64,000 nt of DNA, taken from the NCBI RefSeq assembly GCF_016744175.1, contig NZ_JADGEV010000017.1:18614-82613 (forward strand), written 5' to 3'. Shown in pieces: positions 1 to 8,755 of this stretch. A program made the translations under genes and the position numbers. Numbering within the stretch: position 1 is the first letter of the stretch; the number at the start of each line of letters is the position of its first letter. The notes below the pieces were generated by a model that saw only the letters and a list, made by a program, of their open reading frames with translations, was not told where the DNA came from and searched no databases. Source of the stretch: Neptunomonas sp. (GTDB taxonomy: Bacteria; Pseudomonadota; Gammaproteobacteria; Pseudomonadales; Balneatricaceae).

Positions 1-414
1 CTACTAAAATCTCTAATTGTGATCCTATTTCTTTTGTCTCCTATTGCTGAGGCAGAAATAGTTATTGCCCATCCTGATGTTCCTATCTCAAGTCTATCGC
101 AACAAGATCTGCGTTCCATATTCACTATGCGTACTTCGCGATGGCCGAATCAAAAACCGGTATATGTTTTTGTGCTTGCAGATAAAGAGCCTCTTCATCG
201 CTCTTTTGTGAAATCAAAGCTTGGTATGTTTCCTTACCAACTGAGAATGATTTGGGATCGTTCTGTTTTCAGTGGTGCAGGTTTTCCACCCATCTTAGTG
301 CCTTCTACTCAAGCAATGCTGTTGCGTGTTCAGAATACTAAAGGAGCTGTGGGGTACATGGATGATAGTGGTTATCCTATTCTGACAGGAGTTAAAATAA
401 TTGAAATACAGTAA
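1..414 (+). CDS. PstS-like periplasmic substrate-binding protein (5' partial)
   Basis: Resembles the short, single-domain PstS/phosphate-binding-like proteins that accompany sensor or porin genes rather than full phosphate-uptake operons. The reading frame is open to the first base of the window and begins with hydrophobic residues ending in a signal-peptidase-like site (SPIAEA), so the true start probably lies upstream. An internal GTG at 19 is the first in-window start codon. The mature part reads IVIAHPDVPISSLSQQDLRS, followed by a WPN motif and a late GAVGYM segment, both usual in this fold. The next gene overlaps it by 14 bases, so the two are probably co-transcribed. The ligand is unknown; phosphate is only the family default. 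Confidence 0.75.
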   Translation, partial: LLKSLIVILFLLSPIAEAEIVIAHPDVPISSLSQQDLRSIFTMRTSRWPNQKPVYVFVLADKEPLHRSFVKSKLGMFPYQLRMIWDRSVFSGAGFPPILVPSTQAMLLRVQNTKGAVGYMDDSGYPILTGVKIIEIQ

Positions 415-1591
415 GTTACTCTCTTTATATTGCTGCTTGTTTTTTTCTACGGCCTTACTGGCAGAAGATAGTATCTCTGAGTGGTATTGGGGCGGGTTTA
501 TTACTCAAGGTCTTGCTTCAAGTGATCATAATAATTTTGCTGGAAAAAGTAGCGAAGGGATTAGCGCTGATTTGCGAGAAGTGGCCTTTTATGCAACATG
601 GAGAGCAGCAGACCTGGTGCATTTTTCCGGTCAATTGATGTCGAGAAAATTTGGCGAAGTGGATGATGGGAATCTCCAATTTGACTATTTGCTCGTTGAT
701 TTTGGTTTGTCTCCTAGTGTTTCTAGCGAGTATGGAATACGGATTGGCAGAGTGAAATTGCCCTATGGTTTTTATAATGAGACGAGGGATGTATCTTTTA
801 CAAGGCCCTCTATAGCGCTTCCTCAATCTATTTACTTCAACACAACAAGAGAGCTTCAATTGTCTTCTGATGGAGCCATTGTTTATGGACATCTTCCTCT
901 AGGGGATATGCGACTAGATATAGACTTTCTTGTTGGGGCTCCAAGAGAGAGTGTGAACAATGAATATGGTTACTTCAGAGCAAACTATTCAGGTAGGTTT
1001 GAAGATGACCTCGGTATCATGTCTCGTGTCTCTTTATCTGATGGCGCCGATATATGGAAAATTGGTCTAACTCTGGGGCAGTTTGATTTAACATATATTC
1101 CTGGTCCTTTAGGTGAGCTAGGACTTAAAGAAGGGGGGCTAAATCTTGAGGTTGCTATTTTTGGCGGGCAATACAATACTGAGAAATGGTCATTTACTTC
1201 AGAGTATATGTACATTCAAGTTGATCGAACTGACCTAGGGGGCGTTTTTGAGTTTAACGGCAAAAGCACCTCTGAATCATATTACCTGCAAACAGAGTAT
1301 CGTTTTGCTAAAGATTGGGACCTCTTGCTCCGCTATGATGTGTTTTATCTCAACAAAAAGGATCGAAATGGTTCCATTACTGAGCAGCGTTCAGGCAGGC
1401 CTGCTTTTTCCCAGTGGTCAAAAGATGTTACATTGGGAGCTGGCTGGCAGGCTACACCAAATATTAGCTTTCGTGCTGAATGGCATCATGTTCAAGGGAC
1501 GGCTTGGTTAGCTGTTCAGGATAATCTAGATGCAGGAAGCCTGAAGAAAGATTGGAATCTTTACCTTTTACAAGCAGCGTATCGATTTTAA
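401..1591 (+). CDS. Outer-membrane beta-barrel (porin-like) protein
   Basis: Predicted 396-residue outer-membrane barrel. It begins at a TTG codon preceded by AGGAG at 387-391 (9-base spacing), which supports the unusual start. The N-terminus is a typical signal peptide ending ALLAE. The rest is rich in alternating aromatic/polar strands, and the last residue is phenylalanine (AAYRF), the classic C-terminal signature recognised by the BAM machinery. It resembles the porin-like proteins found beside PstS-like and GGDEF sensor genes. The substrate cannot be told. It overlaps the preceding binding-protein gene and is followed after 18 bases by the sensor gene, so the three probably form one operon. 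Confidence 0.75.
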   Translation: MKYSKLLSLYCCLFFSTALLAEDSISEWYWGGFITQGLASSDHNNFAGKSSEGISADLREVAFYATWRAADLVHFSGQLMSRKFGEVDDGNLQFDYLLVDFGLSPSVSSEYGIRIGRVKLPYGFYNETRDVSFTRPSIALPQSIYFNTTRELQLSSDGAIVYGHLPLGDMRLDIDFLVGAPRESVNNEYGYFRANYSGRFEDDLGIMSRVSLSDGADIWKIGLTLGQFDLTYIPGPLGELGLKEGGLNLEVAIFGGQYNTEKWSFTSEYMYIQVDRTDLGGVFEFNGKSTSESYYLQTEYRFAKDWDLLLRYDVFYLNKKDRNGSITEQRSGRPAFSQWSKDVTLGAGWQATPNISFRAEWHHVQGTAWLAVQDNLDAGSLKKDWNLYLLQAAYRF

Positions 1592-1609
1592 GGAAGGAGT
1601 TAAGTAAGG

Positions 1610-3628
1610 ATGACTATCTGGCCTGCTTTTATGAGCTTACGTTGGAAGGTGTTAATCCCGTTAGCTTTTTTGCTTATTCTTATTAACGTAGTGCTTTATA
1701 GTTATATTAATCAGCAGTTATCACACCAGTACGAAGCAACACGCGGCGAGTCTCATACTCGAAGCCTTAAGGCTTTAAATGGAGCATTAACAACGTCGTA
1801 CCATAAGCTACTCGAAGTTGCTCAAACCATTTCAACTCTTACCCAATCCTCTTCTGAAGATCAAATTTTACAGGTTCAAAAAGCATTAGACATGAGCTTT
1901 ACTCGCTTAGAGGCGGAAGGTGTTTTGGATAGTGCAGTTATTTTTGATCCTTCAGCCAAGCTTATTAAACGTTGGGGGCATCAAAATTCTTCATTTGATA
2001 ATATTGTAGGTAAGGCTATTGAGCAGGAATATCCTGTACGTGATCTAGTTTGCTACAATCAATGTTTTCGTTATATTGCGATCCCCTTGTTAAGTGATGG
2101 AATTGTGAGTGGGGCTCTTGTCGTCGGCCGTGTTATCCAAGATACGGTTTTAGATTTTAAGCAATTAACGGGTGTGGATATCGGTATTGCCAAAAGAGTA
2201 GAGCAAGCAAGCGCAGACATCGAGAATTGGTCACTCAGCTTTACTCAGATGACACAAAAAAATCAAAATATTCAATTGCTCCGTTTGTTGAGTCAAACTG
2301 AAACGGCCTTCGTCATTGATAAACTGTACTCTGTGCGTGCATTTGGTCATAGCTATGGAGTTTTTTTTACGGTCCCTGAAAGTGTAAAATCTATAGACAC
2401 TGTATGGGTGTTTGTTCAAGATGAAACCCTTAACAAAGAACGTTTAGACGAAGCGCAATTTCGAGTTAGGCTAGAAATAGCCATCGCTAGTCTTCTTATG
2501 GTGCTGTTAATCGCGATGGTAATGGGGAGTGTGACTAAGCGACTAAGGATTATATTGAAAACCTTAGCGGCAGGCTCTATTTCACAGAAAAACCAGATGA
2601 TTTATCAAGCCTCTCTCGTTGATGAAATAGATCAAATACAACAAAAGTGTATTGAAATAAATGAGGAAGGCTCTTCTTTGAAAAAAGATGGCTTGGCAGC
2701 AGTCAAAAGCCTTGAAGAGCTAAGTGTTACTCAGCTTTCAGGAAGAGAGGTAGTCACTAACCTAACAAGCCATGCTAATAGTGTTGTTTTAACACAATCC
2801 ATGGACGGACGAGTATTAACAACAAATGAGTTTGGGAAGCAGTTATTTGGCGAGTTTGAACATGATCCGGAGTTAACTTTTTCTGACTGCTTCTTAGCAG
2901 GGAAAAATAACCTTGCCGCAATCGATGATATGAATAAGCTATATATTGGTCGAGAAAGTCTTGTTTGTTTTGAAAGCCAATGTGTGGATCTTAAAGGAGG
3001 TTCGCAATATCTTTATTGGATTCATACCAGCATGGCGAGCAACCTAGACCGACCTACCATACTCTCTATTGGTATCGATATTACAGCCAACAAAAAAGCT
3101 GAAGAACGGCTGGCCTGGTTGGCCTTTCATGATCCTGTTACAGAAGTGGCCAATAAGCGACTTTTCTTACAGTTATTGCCTGAAATGATGGCAAGCAGTT
3201 TGGAGAATCAGCGCTCAATTGCCGTCTTATGTTGTGAAATTAAGAATTTAACAGATAACCACTTTTCGATAGATACCACCGGAGGTGATGTTACATTGCT
3301 TTCGGCTGCAGCGGATAGAGTTTCTGATTGTTTGCGTGGTGATGATGTTATCGCACGTTTTGGCGATGAGTTATTTATGGTTATCCTTAGTAGTATAAAA
3401 ACTGAGAAGAATGCAGGCGATGTGGCAAGAAAAATTATTACTGCTTTTGATAAACCATTCTCTATTGATAGTTCAAATCATAAGGTGAACATTAATATTG
3501 GTATATGCACGTTCCCAAGTCAGTCAAATGATGTTGCTGAACTAGTTGAAAATGCCGAAACTGCAATGTACTTATCAAAAGAAGAGGGGGCAAACAACTT
3601 TAAATACTCTTGTGTAGAGCCGTCATAG
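1610..3628 (+). CDS. Membrane sensor with HAMP-like, PAS and degenerate GGDEF domains
   Basis: A 672-residue inner-membrane signalling protein. Transmembrane helix 1 is near residues 12-32, followed by a periplasmic sensory region of about 250 residues, a second helix near 286-306, a HAMP-like linker, a PAS-like region (about 385-500) and a GGDEF-fold domain (about 500-670). The signature that should be GGDEF reads FGDEL at about residues 584-588, so cyclase activity is doubtful; it may bind c-di-GMP or GTP, or act through protein contacts. A Shine-Dalgarno sequence (GGAAGGAG) precedes the ATG by 9 bases. It is third in a cluster with a periplasmic binding protein and a barrel, suggesting it senses the bound ligand. 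No EAL domain is present. Confidence 0.8.
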   Translation: MTIWPAFMSLRWKVLIPLAFLLILINVVLYSYINQQLSHQYEATRGESHTRSLKALNGALTTSYHKLLEVAQTISTLTQSSSEDQILQVQKALDMSFTRLEAEGVLDSAVIFDPSAKLIKRWGHQNSSFDNIVGKAIEQEYPVRDLVCYNQCFRYIAIPLLSDGIVSGALVVGRVIQDTVLDFKQLTGVDIGIAKRVEQASADIENWSLSFTQMTQKNQNIQLLRLLSQTETAFVIDKLYSVRAFGHSYGVFFTVPESVKSIDTVWVFVQDETLNKERLDEAQFRVRLEIAIASLLMVLLIAMVMGSVTKRLRIILKTLAAGSISQKNQMIYQASLVDEIDQIQQKCIEINEEGSSLKKDGLAAVKSLEELSVTQLSGREVVTNLTSHANSVVLTQSMDGRVLTTNEFGKQLFGEFEHDPELTFSDCFLAGKNNLAAIDDMNKLYIGRESLVCFESQCVDLKGGSQYLYWIHTSMASNLDRPTILSIGIDITANKKAEERLAWLAFHDPVTEVANKRLFLQLLPEMMASSLENQRSIAVLCCEIKNLTDNHFSIDTTGGDVTLLSAAADRVSDCLRGDDVIARFGDELFMVILSSIKTEKNAGDVARKIITAFDKPFSIDSSNHKVNINIGICTFPSQSNDVAELVENAETAMYLSKEEGANNFKYSCVEPS

Positions 3629-3659
3629 CCCGCTAGTGAATATCTTTGAATATGTAATT

Positions 3660-4139
3660 TTAATGCGCTAAACCTAATGCAATAGCTCTTTCGCGGGAAT
3701 ACTCAAAAGTGTCGCCTTGTGACTCTGCCGTATAACGTTTTTCGTCGAGTTTTTGAAATAGTTGTAGCTCTTCATCTGGCATAAAGTGTAAGCAGTCACC
3801 CCCGAAGAAAAATAGTAAATCTCTTGGTAGAAGTGGCACTAGTTCAGGGTAAGAACGGATCCAGCGAGTTATTAAATTTTGGCCGTTTTCTATATAGCTT
3901 TCTTGAAACTCCGTTGTTTGGAGGATGAGCTCACTGAACAACTGCAAGAATTCACTCTCTTCAGTAGAGAGCTCCTCCTGACAGAACGGCGTAAACTGCA
4001 ATATGTGATTATATGTTTGTTTTAAAAGGTCGATATGGAAGTCATGATAGTTGTTAGACATCTGGGATAACTCTGTTGCTTTTATCAAACCACTAATTTT
4101 ACCTGATACAATACCGTAAATGTTGAAAATCTTATTCAT
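3660..4139 (-). CDS. PA2817-like conserved protein
   Basis: A 159-residue soluble protein of unknown function. The sequence is acidic and helical, with a central stretch LLPRDLLFFFGGDCLHFMPD that looks like a conserved family core. It resembles the small proteobacterial family typified by Pseudomonas PA2817, recalled from memory rather than by a search. There is no signal peptide, membrane helix or catalytic motif. It is divergent from the ABC transporter gene starting 35 bases away, so the two share a short promoter region. Confidence 0.55.
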   Translation of the reverse strand: MNKIFNIYGIVSGKISGLIKATELSQMSNNYHDFHIDLLKQTYNHILQFTPFCQEELSTEESEFLQLFSELILQTTEFQESYIENGQNLITRWIRSYPELVPLLPRDLLFFFGGDCLHFMPDEELQLFQKLDEKRYTAESQGDTFEYSRERAIALGLAH

Positions 4140-4174
4140 TCCCTGTGCCGATTAAATAACTAGGATAAAGAAAA

Positions 4175-5107
4175 ATGACAATAGCGCTATCAGTTAAAGA
4201 TTTGCGTAAAGTCTATGGTAATGACTTTGAAGCCCTAAAAGGGATTTCCTTTGATGTACAACAAGGTGATTTTTTTGCTTTGCTTGGGCCTAATGGTGCG
4301 GGAAAATCGACCACTTTGGGTATCGTTTCTTCTTTAGTTAATAAAACCAGTGGCAAGGTTGAAGTCTTTGGGTTTGATTTAGAAAAAGACAAAGCGGAAG
4401 CCAAGCGAAGTTTAGGCGTAGTTCCGCAAGAATTTAATTTTAATATGTTTGAAAAAGTGGGTGATATTGTACGTACTCAAGCTGGGTATTACGGTATTCC
4501 TGTTGCGGTGGCTGCGCAGCGTGCAGAGTTTTATTTAAAAAAGTTAGGTTTGTGGGATAAACGAGATGATCGTGCTCAAATGCTTTCTGGTGGTATGAAA
4601 AGGCGTTTGATGATTGCGCGAGCACTTGTTCATGAGCCGAAATTATTGATACTGGATGAACCTACCGCGGGTGTTGATATTGAGTTACGGCGTTCTATGT
4701 GGGCTTTTCTACAGGAGATTAATGAGGCAGGTACTACTATTATTTTGACAACACATTACTTGGAGGAAGCAGAGAGTTTATGTCGAAATATTGCCATTAT
4801 TGATCATGGGAGCATTGTTCATAACACATCAATAAAGTCGCTTCTTCAGCAGCTAACTACTGAAACATTCATTTTAGATGTGAGACCTGATCAAGTAAGC
4901 AGTGTTGTTATCGATGGTTACTCTGTGCAACTTGATGACCCTCACACGTTAGTTGTTCAGGTTAACAAAGGCCAAGGCTTGAATGACCTGTTTTCACAGC
5001 TAGAGAGCCAAAAGATAGAAGTAACCAGTATGCGTAATAAATCTAACCGGCTGGAGGAGTTGTTTGTTTCCATGGTTGAAAAAAATCTGGAGAAGAAAGA
5101 AGTATGA
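4175..5107 (+). CDS. yadG: ABC exporter ATP-binding protein (YadG-like)
   Basis: Nucleotide-binding subunit of an ABC-2 type exporter, 310 residues, close to the length of E. coli YadG. It has Walker A (GPNGAGKSTT), a signature motif (LSGGMKRR), Walker B with its catalytic glutamate (LLILDEPTAG) and the H-loop (TTHYLEE), all intact. The C-terminal extension of about 90 residues is typical of the DrrA/NodI-like class. The permease gene overlaps its stop by four bases (ATGA), indicating translational coupling. Substrate is unknown; the same pair lies near queF in pseudomonads, as far as I recall. Confidence 0.88.
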   Translation: MTIALSVKDLRKVYGNDFEALKGISFDVQQGDFFALLGPNGAGKSTTLGIVSSLVNKTSGKVEVFGFDLEKDKAEAKRSLGVVPQEFNFNMFEKVGDIVRTQAGYYGIPVAVAAQRAEFYLKKLGLWDKRDDRAQMLSGGMKRRLMIARALVHEPKLLILDEPTAGVDIELRRSMWAFLQEINEAGTTIILTTHYLEEAESLCRNIAIIDHGSIVHNTSIKSLLQQLTTETFILDVRPDQVSSVVIDGYSVQLDDPHTLVVQVNKGQGLNDLFSQLESQKIEVTSMRNKSNRLEELFVSMVEKNLEKKEV

Positions 5108-5877
5108 GTAATCAAGAATTATGGATTGCTTTTAGCACCATTGTTAGAAAGGAAATTAGGCGTTTTACCCGTATTTGGGCTCAGACACTCCTCCCTCCTG
5201 CTATAACCATGACCCTTTATTTCATTATTTTCGGAAATCTAATTGGTAGTCGCATTGGAGAGATGGGCGGCTTTAATTATATGGAGTTTATTGTTCCCGG
5301 CTTAATTATGATGTCGGTTATTACTAACTCATATGGAAATGTTGTATCTTCTTTTTTTAGTACTAAATTTCAGAGAAATATCGAAGAGCTATTGGTATCA
5401 CCGACACCCAACTGGGTTATTTTGTCGGGTTATGTATTAGGGGGTGTTTCGCGAGGACTTGCCGTCGGTTTCATTGTTACTTTACTCTCTCTCTTTTTTA
5501 CTAAGTTACAGGTTCATAGTTTTGGTGTGACAGTTGCTACGGTGTTAATGACATCCATACTGTTTTCATTAGGCGGTTTTATTAATGCCGTTTTTGCTAA
5601 CTCATTTGACGATATTTCGATTATCCCAACGTTTATTCTAACGCCTTTGACTTATTTGGGGGGGGTGTTTTATTCAATCCAGTTGTTGCCTGATTTCTGG
5701 CAAGGTGTTTCACAATTAAACCCCATACTCTATATGGTTAATACATTTCGTTACGGCATTCTTGGCGTTAGTGATATTAATGTAGGTTTTGCTTTTACAG
5801 TGATTGTTTTATTTAACGTTGTGCTATTTCTGGTGGCATTAAAGTTGTTAGATATGGGTAAAGGGATTCGTCAATAA
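5104..5877 (+). CDS. yadH: ABC-2 type exporter permease (YadH-like)
   Basis: A 257-residue integral membrane permease with about six hydrophobic segments and the ABC-2 family pattern (LTPLTYLGGVFYSIQLLP near the C-terminal third). The length matches E. coli YadH. It presumably dimerises and pairs with the ATPase encoded immediately upstream. Its start overlaps the ATPase stop by four bases, and its stop (TAA) shares one base with the queF start. The transported substrate is not known for this family. Confidence 0.87.
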   Translation: MSNQELWIAFSTIVRKEIRRFTRIWAQTLLPPAITMTLYFIIFGNLIGSRIGEMGGFNYMEFIVPGLIMMSVITNSYGNVVSSFFSTKFQRNIEELLVSPTPNWVILSGYVLGGVSRGLAVGFIVTLLSLFFTKLQVHSFGVTVATVLMTSILFSLGGFINAVFANSFDDISIIPTFILTPLTYLGGVFYSIQLLPDFWQGVSQLNPILYMVNTFRYGILGVSDINVGFAFTVIVLFNVVLFLVALKLLDMGKGIRQ

Positions 5878-6701
5878 TGAGTGAGCAAGATATTCTTGAT
5901 CAGTCGCCGTTAGGCAATGAGACCGTTTATGTAAACGAATATACTCCGGATCTTTTGTTTCCTATTCAACGCGATACTAATTGGAAAAACCGTGGCATTG
6001 AGAGATCATCATTGCCATTTGTGGGTGAAGATATTTGGAATGGCTACGAGGTTTCTTGGCTTAATCTTAAAGGCAAACCTGTCGTTAGAATTGCTAGCTT
6101 TTTTATCCCAGCAGACTCTCAAAACATAATTGAATCAAAATCATTTAAGTTGTATTTGAATTCTTATAACTTGAGCCGGTTCGATAGTGATAGTGCCGTG
6201 ATAAACCAGATGCAAAAAGACCTTTCTGAATCGGCGGGAGGGGCTGTTAAAGTTGAATTGTGCCACCCTGATCAAATGCCAAACTTGGGTCATTTCGAGG
6301 GCGAGTGTTTGGATGAGCTGGATATTGTGGTTGAAGACTACCGGCCTGCACCGAACTTGTTAAGTGTTGAGGGAAGTCAGGTTACAGAGGTATTGTACAG
6401 TCACCTATTAAAGTCTAACTGCCCTGTAACTGGGCAACCTGATTGGGCATCTATTCAAATCAAATACACAGGGTATAAAATTGATCAAGAAAACCTCCTG
6501 AAGTATTTTATTTCTTATCGTGAGCACGGTGATTTTCACGAGCAGTGTGTTGAAAATATCTTCATGGATATTTGGTCTCGATGCCAACCTAAGTCATTAA
6601 CTGTTTATGCTAGGTATGTTCGTCGTGGAGGGTTGGATATAAACCCATTGCGTAGCAGTGAACCTGTTATATCTACCAATTTAAGATTAAGCCGGCAGTA
6701 A
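5877..6701 (+). CDS. queF: NADPH-dependent preQ0 reductase QueF
   Basis: Reduces the nitrile of 7-cyano-7-deazaguanine (preQ0) to the amine preQ1 in the queuosine tRNA-modification pathway. The 274 residues match the long, two-domain (YqcD-type) proteobacterial form. The catalytic cysteine lies in the family motif SNCPVTGQPDW (Cys182), with the conserved aspartate (Asp189) seven residues on. The substrate-binding stretch SYREHGDFHEQCVE is also intact. The start codon overlaps the permease stop (TAATG), so translation is likely coupled. No preQ1 riboswitch is visible at this junction. Confidence 0.96.
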   Translation: MSEQDILDQSPLGNETVYVNEYTPDLLFPIQRDTNWKNRGIERSSLPFVGEDIWNGYEVSWLNLKGKPVVRIASFFIPADSQNIIESKSFKLYLNSYNLSRFDSDSAVINQMQKDLSESAGGAVKVELCHPDQMPNLGHFEGECLDELDIVVEDYRPAPNLLSVEGSQVTEVLYSHLLKSNCPVTGQPDWASIQIKYTGYKIDQENLLKYFISYREHGDFHEQCVENIFMDIWSRCQPKSLTVYARYVRRGGLDINPLRSSEPVISTNLRLSRQ

Positions 6702-6713
6702 GAGGGTGAGTAT

Positions 6714-7277
6714 ATGGATGCAATTGAAATGCTGCACAACCGGGTATCTGTTCCGGTATTGATTGAGCCTGCTCCTTCTAAGGATCAGTTAAATGTAATG
6801 TTTACGGCAGCATTAAGGGCTCCAGATCATGCAGGGTTGCAGCCGTGGCGCTTCCTAGTGATCGAGGGTGATGCTAGAAATGATTTAGGCGAACTTTTTG
6901 TAAAAGCGATGCGTGCTAAGGGAAATGATCTTGCTGATGATAAAGCGGCTAAGCTTCAGAAAAAGCCAATGCGCGCGCCAATGATAGTTGTGGCTATTGC
7001 TAAAATACAGCAGCACCTGAAAGTGCCTGAAGTTGAGCAAATTATAACAGCAGGGTGTGCGACCCATAGTTTGATTCTAGCCGCTTATGCACAAGGCCTC
7101 GGTGCTATGTGGAGAACCGGTGAGATGGCCTTTGATCCTGTCGTGAAAGCGGGGTTAGGTCTACAAGCTCATGAACAAGTAATAGGTTTCCTTTATGTTG
7201 GAACGGCAAAGAGAATGCGAGAAGTTAATCAAATCAATGTTGATGGCGTGTTTTCTGACTGGAAAGGAAAAAGTTAA
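6714..7277 (+). CDS. Nitroreductase family protein (YdjA-like)
   Basis: A 187-residue FMN-dependent oxidoreductase of the short YdjA-type nitroreductase class. Visible family features are the N-terminal HNRVSVP segment (RRS-like, FMN phosphate contact), APDHAGLQPWRFLVI (flavin-contacting loop), a central GCATHSLILAAYAQGLGAMW helix and the C-terminal GFLYVGT strand. Physiological substrate is unknown. It follows queF by 12 bases and overlaps the next gene by one base (TAATG), so it belongs to the same operon. A GTGAG-type ribosome site precedes the ATG. Confidence 0.88.
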   Translation: MDAIEMLHNRVSVPVLIEPAPSKDQLNVMFTAALRAPDHAGLQPWRFLVIEGDARNDLGELFVKAMRAKGNDLADDKAAKLQKKPMRAPMIVVAIAKIQQHLKVPEVEQIITAGCATHSLILAAYAQGLGAMWRTGEMAFDPVVKAGLGLQAHEQVIGFLYVGTAKRMREVNQINVDGVFSDWKGKS

Positions 7278-7735
7278 TGCCTACAACATCAAATCCAGAG
7301 CAGTTTCTAGTCTGGCTTAAAACACAAATACCACTGCTTAACCATATGGGTTTAGGTGAGCTGGAGTACGATGGAAAACGGCTTGTTTTACCTGCCGAAT
7401 TAGCTCCAAACATTAATGATAAAGGAACGGGGTTTGGGGGGTCACTAGCGACGTTAGCAACTATTTCAGGATGGTGTTTGACGACGCTGCTGTTGAGAGA
7501 GCAATCATTGGATTGTGATGTCATGATTCGTGATTGCGAGATGCAATATATAGCTCCTATAACAAATGATTTTTATGCACAGGTGGTGGTGCCTAGCACC
7601 TTAGACGTAGATAGTTTTTTATTACGTTTAAAAGAGAAGGGGCGTGCACGCCTGGCACTTGATGTCTCAATTAAGCAGAACGGTATTGTGGCTTTAAAAA
7701 TGACAGGAAATTACGTAGCTATTCAACGCACCTAG
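7277..7735 (+). CDS. Hotdog-fold thioesterase domain protein (YiiD C-terminal type)
   Basis: A 152-residue single-domain protein resembling the putative thioesterase domain found at the C-terminus of YiiD. The core segment NDKGTGFGGSLATLATISGW corresponds to the hotdog central helix of that family. It likely hydrolyses or binds an acyl-thioester, but this is inference from fold only. It is the last gene of the five-gene run, overlapping the nitroreductase stop by one base. An imperfect hairpin just after it may terminate the operon. Confidence 0.75.
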   Translation: MPTTSNPEQFLVWLKTQIPLLNHMGLGELEYDGKRLVLPAELAPNINDKGTGFGGSLATLATISGWCLTTLLLREQSLDCDVMIRDCEMQYIAPITNDFYAQVVVPSTLDVDSFLLRLKEKGRARLALDVSIKQNGIVALKMTGNYVAIQRT

Positions 7736-7742
7736 ACATGGT

Positions 7743-7776
7743 ACTGATCACTCGTGACGTAAAATGAGCGATCAGT
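7743..7776. terminator. Candidate hairpin between convergent genes
   Basis: An 11-base inverted repeat (ACTGATCACTC / GAGCGATCAGT, one mismatch) with a 12-base loop lies between the convergent thioesterase and cyclophilin genes. The T-rich tract is poor on the + side, so it may be a weak or bidirectional terminator. Confidence 0.45.
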
Positions 7777-7800
7777 ATGGCAATATGTTTTAGATAAATA

Positions 7801-8373
7801 TTAAAGCTGTTTGGTACTTAAAATTAAAATAGGCTGAGTAGGTACATCTCGGTAGCGTGAGCGAGTGGTTGTTTTAACTTTTCCTATCGATTCTATAACC
7901 TCAATTCCTTTTATAACCTCTCCAAAAACTGTATATCCTGCGCGGTTTCCTACTGCGTCAAGATTGAGGTTGTCGACTAAGTTGATAAAGAATTGGTTCG
8001 TAGCACTATCAGGGTTTTGCGTTCTAGCCATAGCAATGGTGCCCCGTTTATTACTCAATCCATTGGTTGACTCGTTCTTGATTGGCTCGTGTACAGTTTT
8101 CTTTTTCATATCCTCTGTAAAGCCCCCGCCTTGAATCATGAACCCACTGATGACTCTATGAAACACGGTGTCTACGTACCCATCTTCGTTCACATATCGT
8201 AAGAAGTTTTCTACCGTTGCGGGTGCTTCGTTTTCAAAAAGTTCTAATGTAATACTGCCTACACTTGTTTCGAGCACTACTATGGGGTTCGTGCTTGTAC
8301 TATCTGCACTAGATACTTGGCTGAAGAGAAGCACTGAAGTGATGAGTAGCAGTTTTTTGAATTGAGAAAACAT
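7801..8373 (-). CDS. ppiA: Periplasmic peptidyl-prolyl cis-trans isomerase (cyclophilin)
   Basis: Catalyses proline cis-trans isomerisation during folding of exported proteins. The cyclophilin hallmark FHRVISGFMIQGGGF is intact, followed by a residue pattern (AMARTQNPDSATNQFFINL) that forms the active-site pocket. A signal peptide (MFSQFKKLLLITSVLLFSQV, cleavage near SSA) places it in the periplasm. I chose the ATG at 8373, giving 190 residues, the length of E. coli PpiA. An in-frame TTG 21 bases upstream would add seven residues that spoil the signal peptide. It is monocistronic and convergent with the thioesterase gene. Confidence 0.92.
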   Translation of the reverse strand: MFSQFKKLLLITSVLLFSQVSSADSTSTNPIVVLETSVGSITLELFENEAPATVENFLRYVNEDGYVDTVFHRVISGFMIQGGGFTEDMKKKTVHEPIKNESTNGLSNKRGTIAMARTQNPDSATNQFFINLVDNLNLDAVGNRAGYTVFGEVIKGIEVIESIGKVKTTTRSRYRDVPTQPILILSTKQL

Positions 8374-8394
8374 AGATTCAAATGATCCTATCAA

Positions 8395-8755
8395 GAGTAA
8401 AAATTTAGGTAAGTTTACGTCAAAACAGGTACATGCAATAGTTATGGTTTTTACTTATTCACTATAAAGTCTAATTTGTTTTATGCCTTTTTTTAAATGT
8501 TGACTAGACTATCACATGAGAATTATGACGGAATGTGAATCGTATTAGATAAAGTGCATGTAGATGAATGTTTGAGCGATCGAGCTCTTAAGAGCATTTT
8601 TATACTCAGAGTAATTCTTACTATCAGATTCATTTTTTAAAATAATAAAGATTGTATTGGAGTATCTAGAAAAACTAGAGCTTTATGATGGGATAAAAAT
8701 AGTCCTCATTAACGATCAAAATTTAAAATAACAATACGAATTGAGGCTTATTACC
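8395..8755. other. AT-rich intergenic region upstream of the first chemoreceptor
   Basis: About 360 bases between divergent genes, strongly AT-rich, with no credible reading frame. It must carry promoters for the cyclophilin and chemoreceptor genes. A TTGACT at about 8500 is a possible -35, but I see no strong matching -10 and no convincing flagellar sigma28 site. A short palindrome (GCTCTTAAGAGC, 8584-8595) is present, of unknown role. Confidence 0.5.

Noticed and set aside
518..892. 124-codon minus-strand frame inside the porin-like gene
   Set aside because: Antisense to a well-supported barrel gene with signal peptide and C-terminal phenylalanine; its own sequence shows no protein pattern.
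5860..5880. Possible preQ1 riboswitch before queF
   Set aside because: queF starts inside the permease stop codon, leaving no leader in which such an element could fold.
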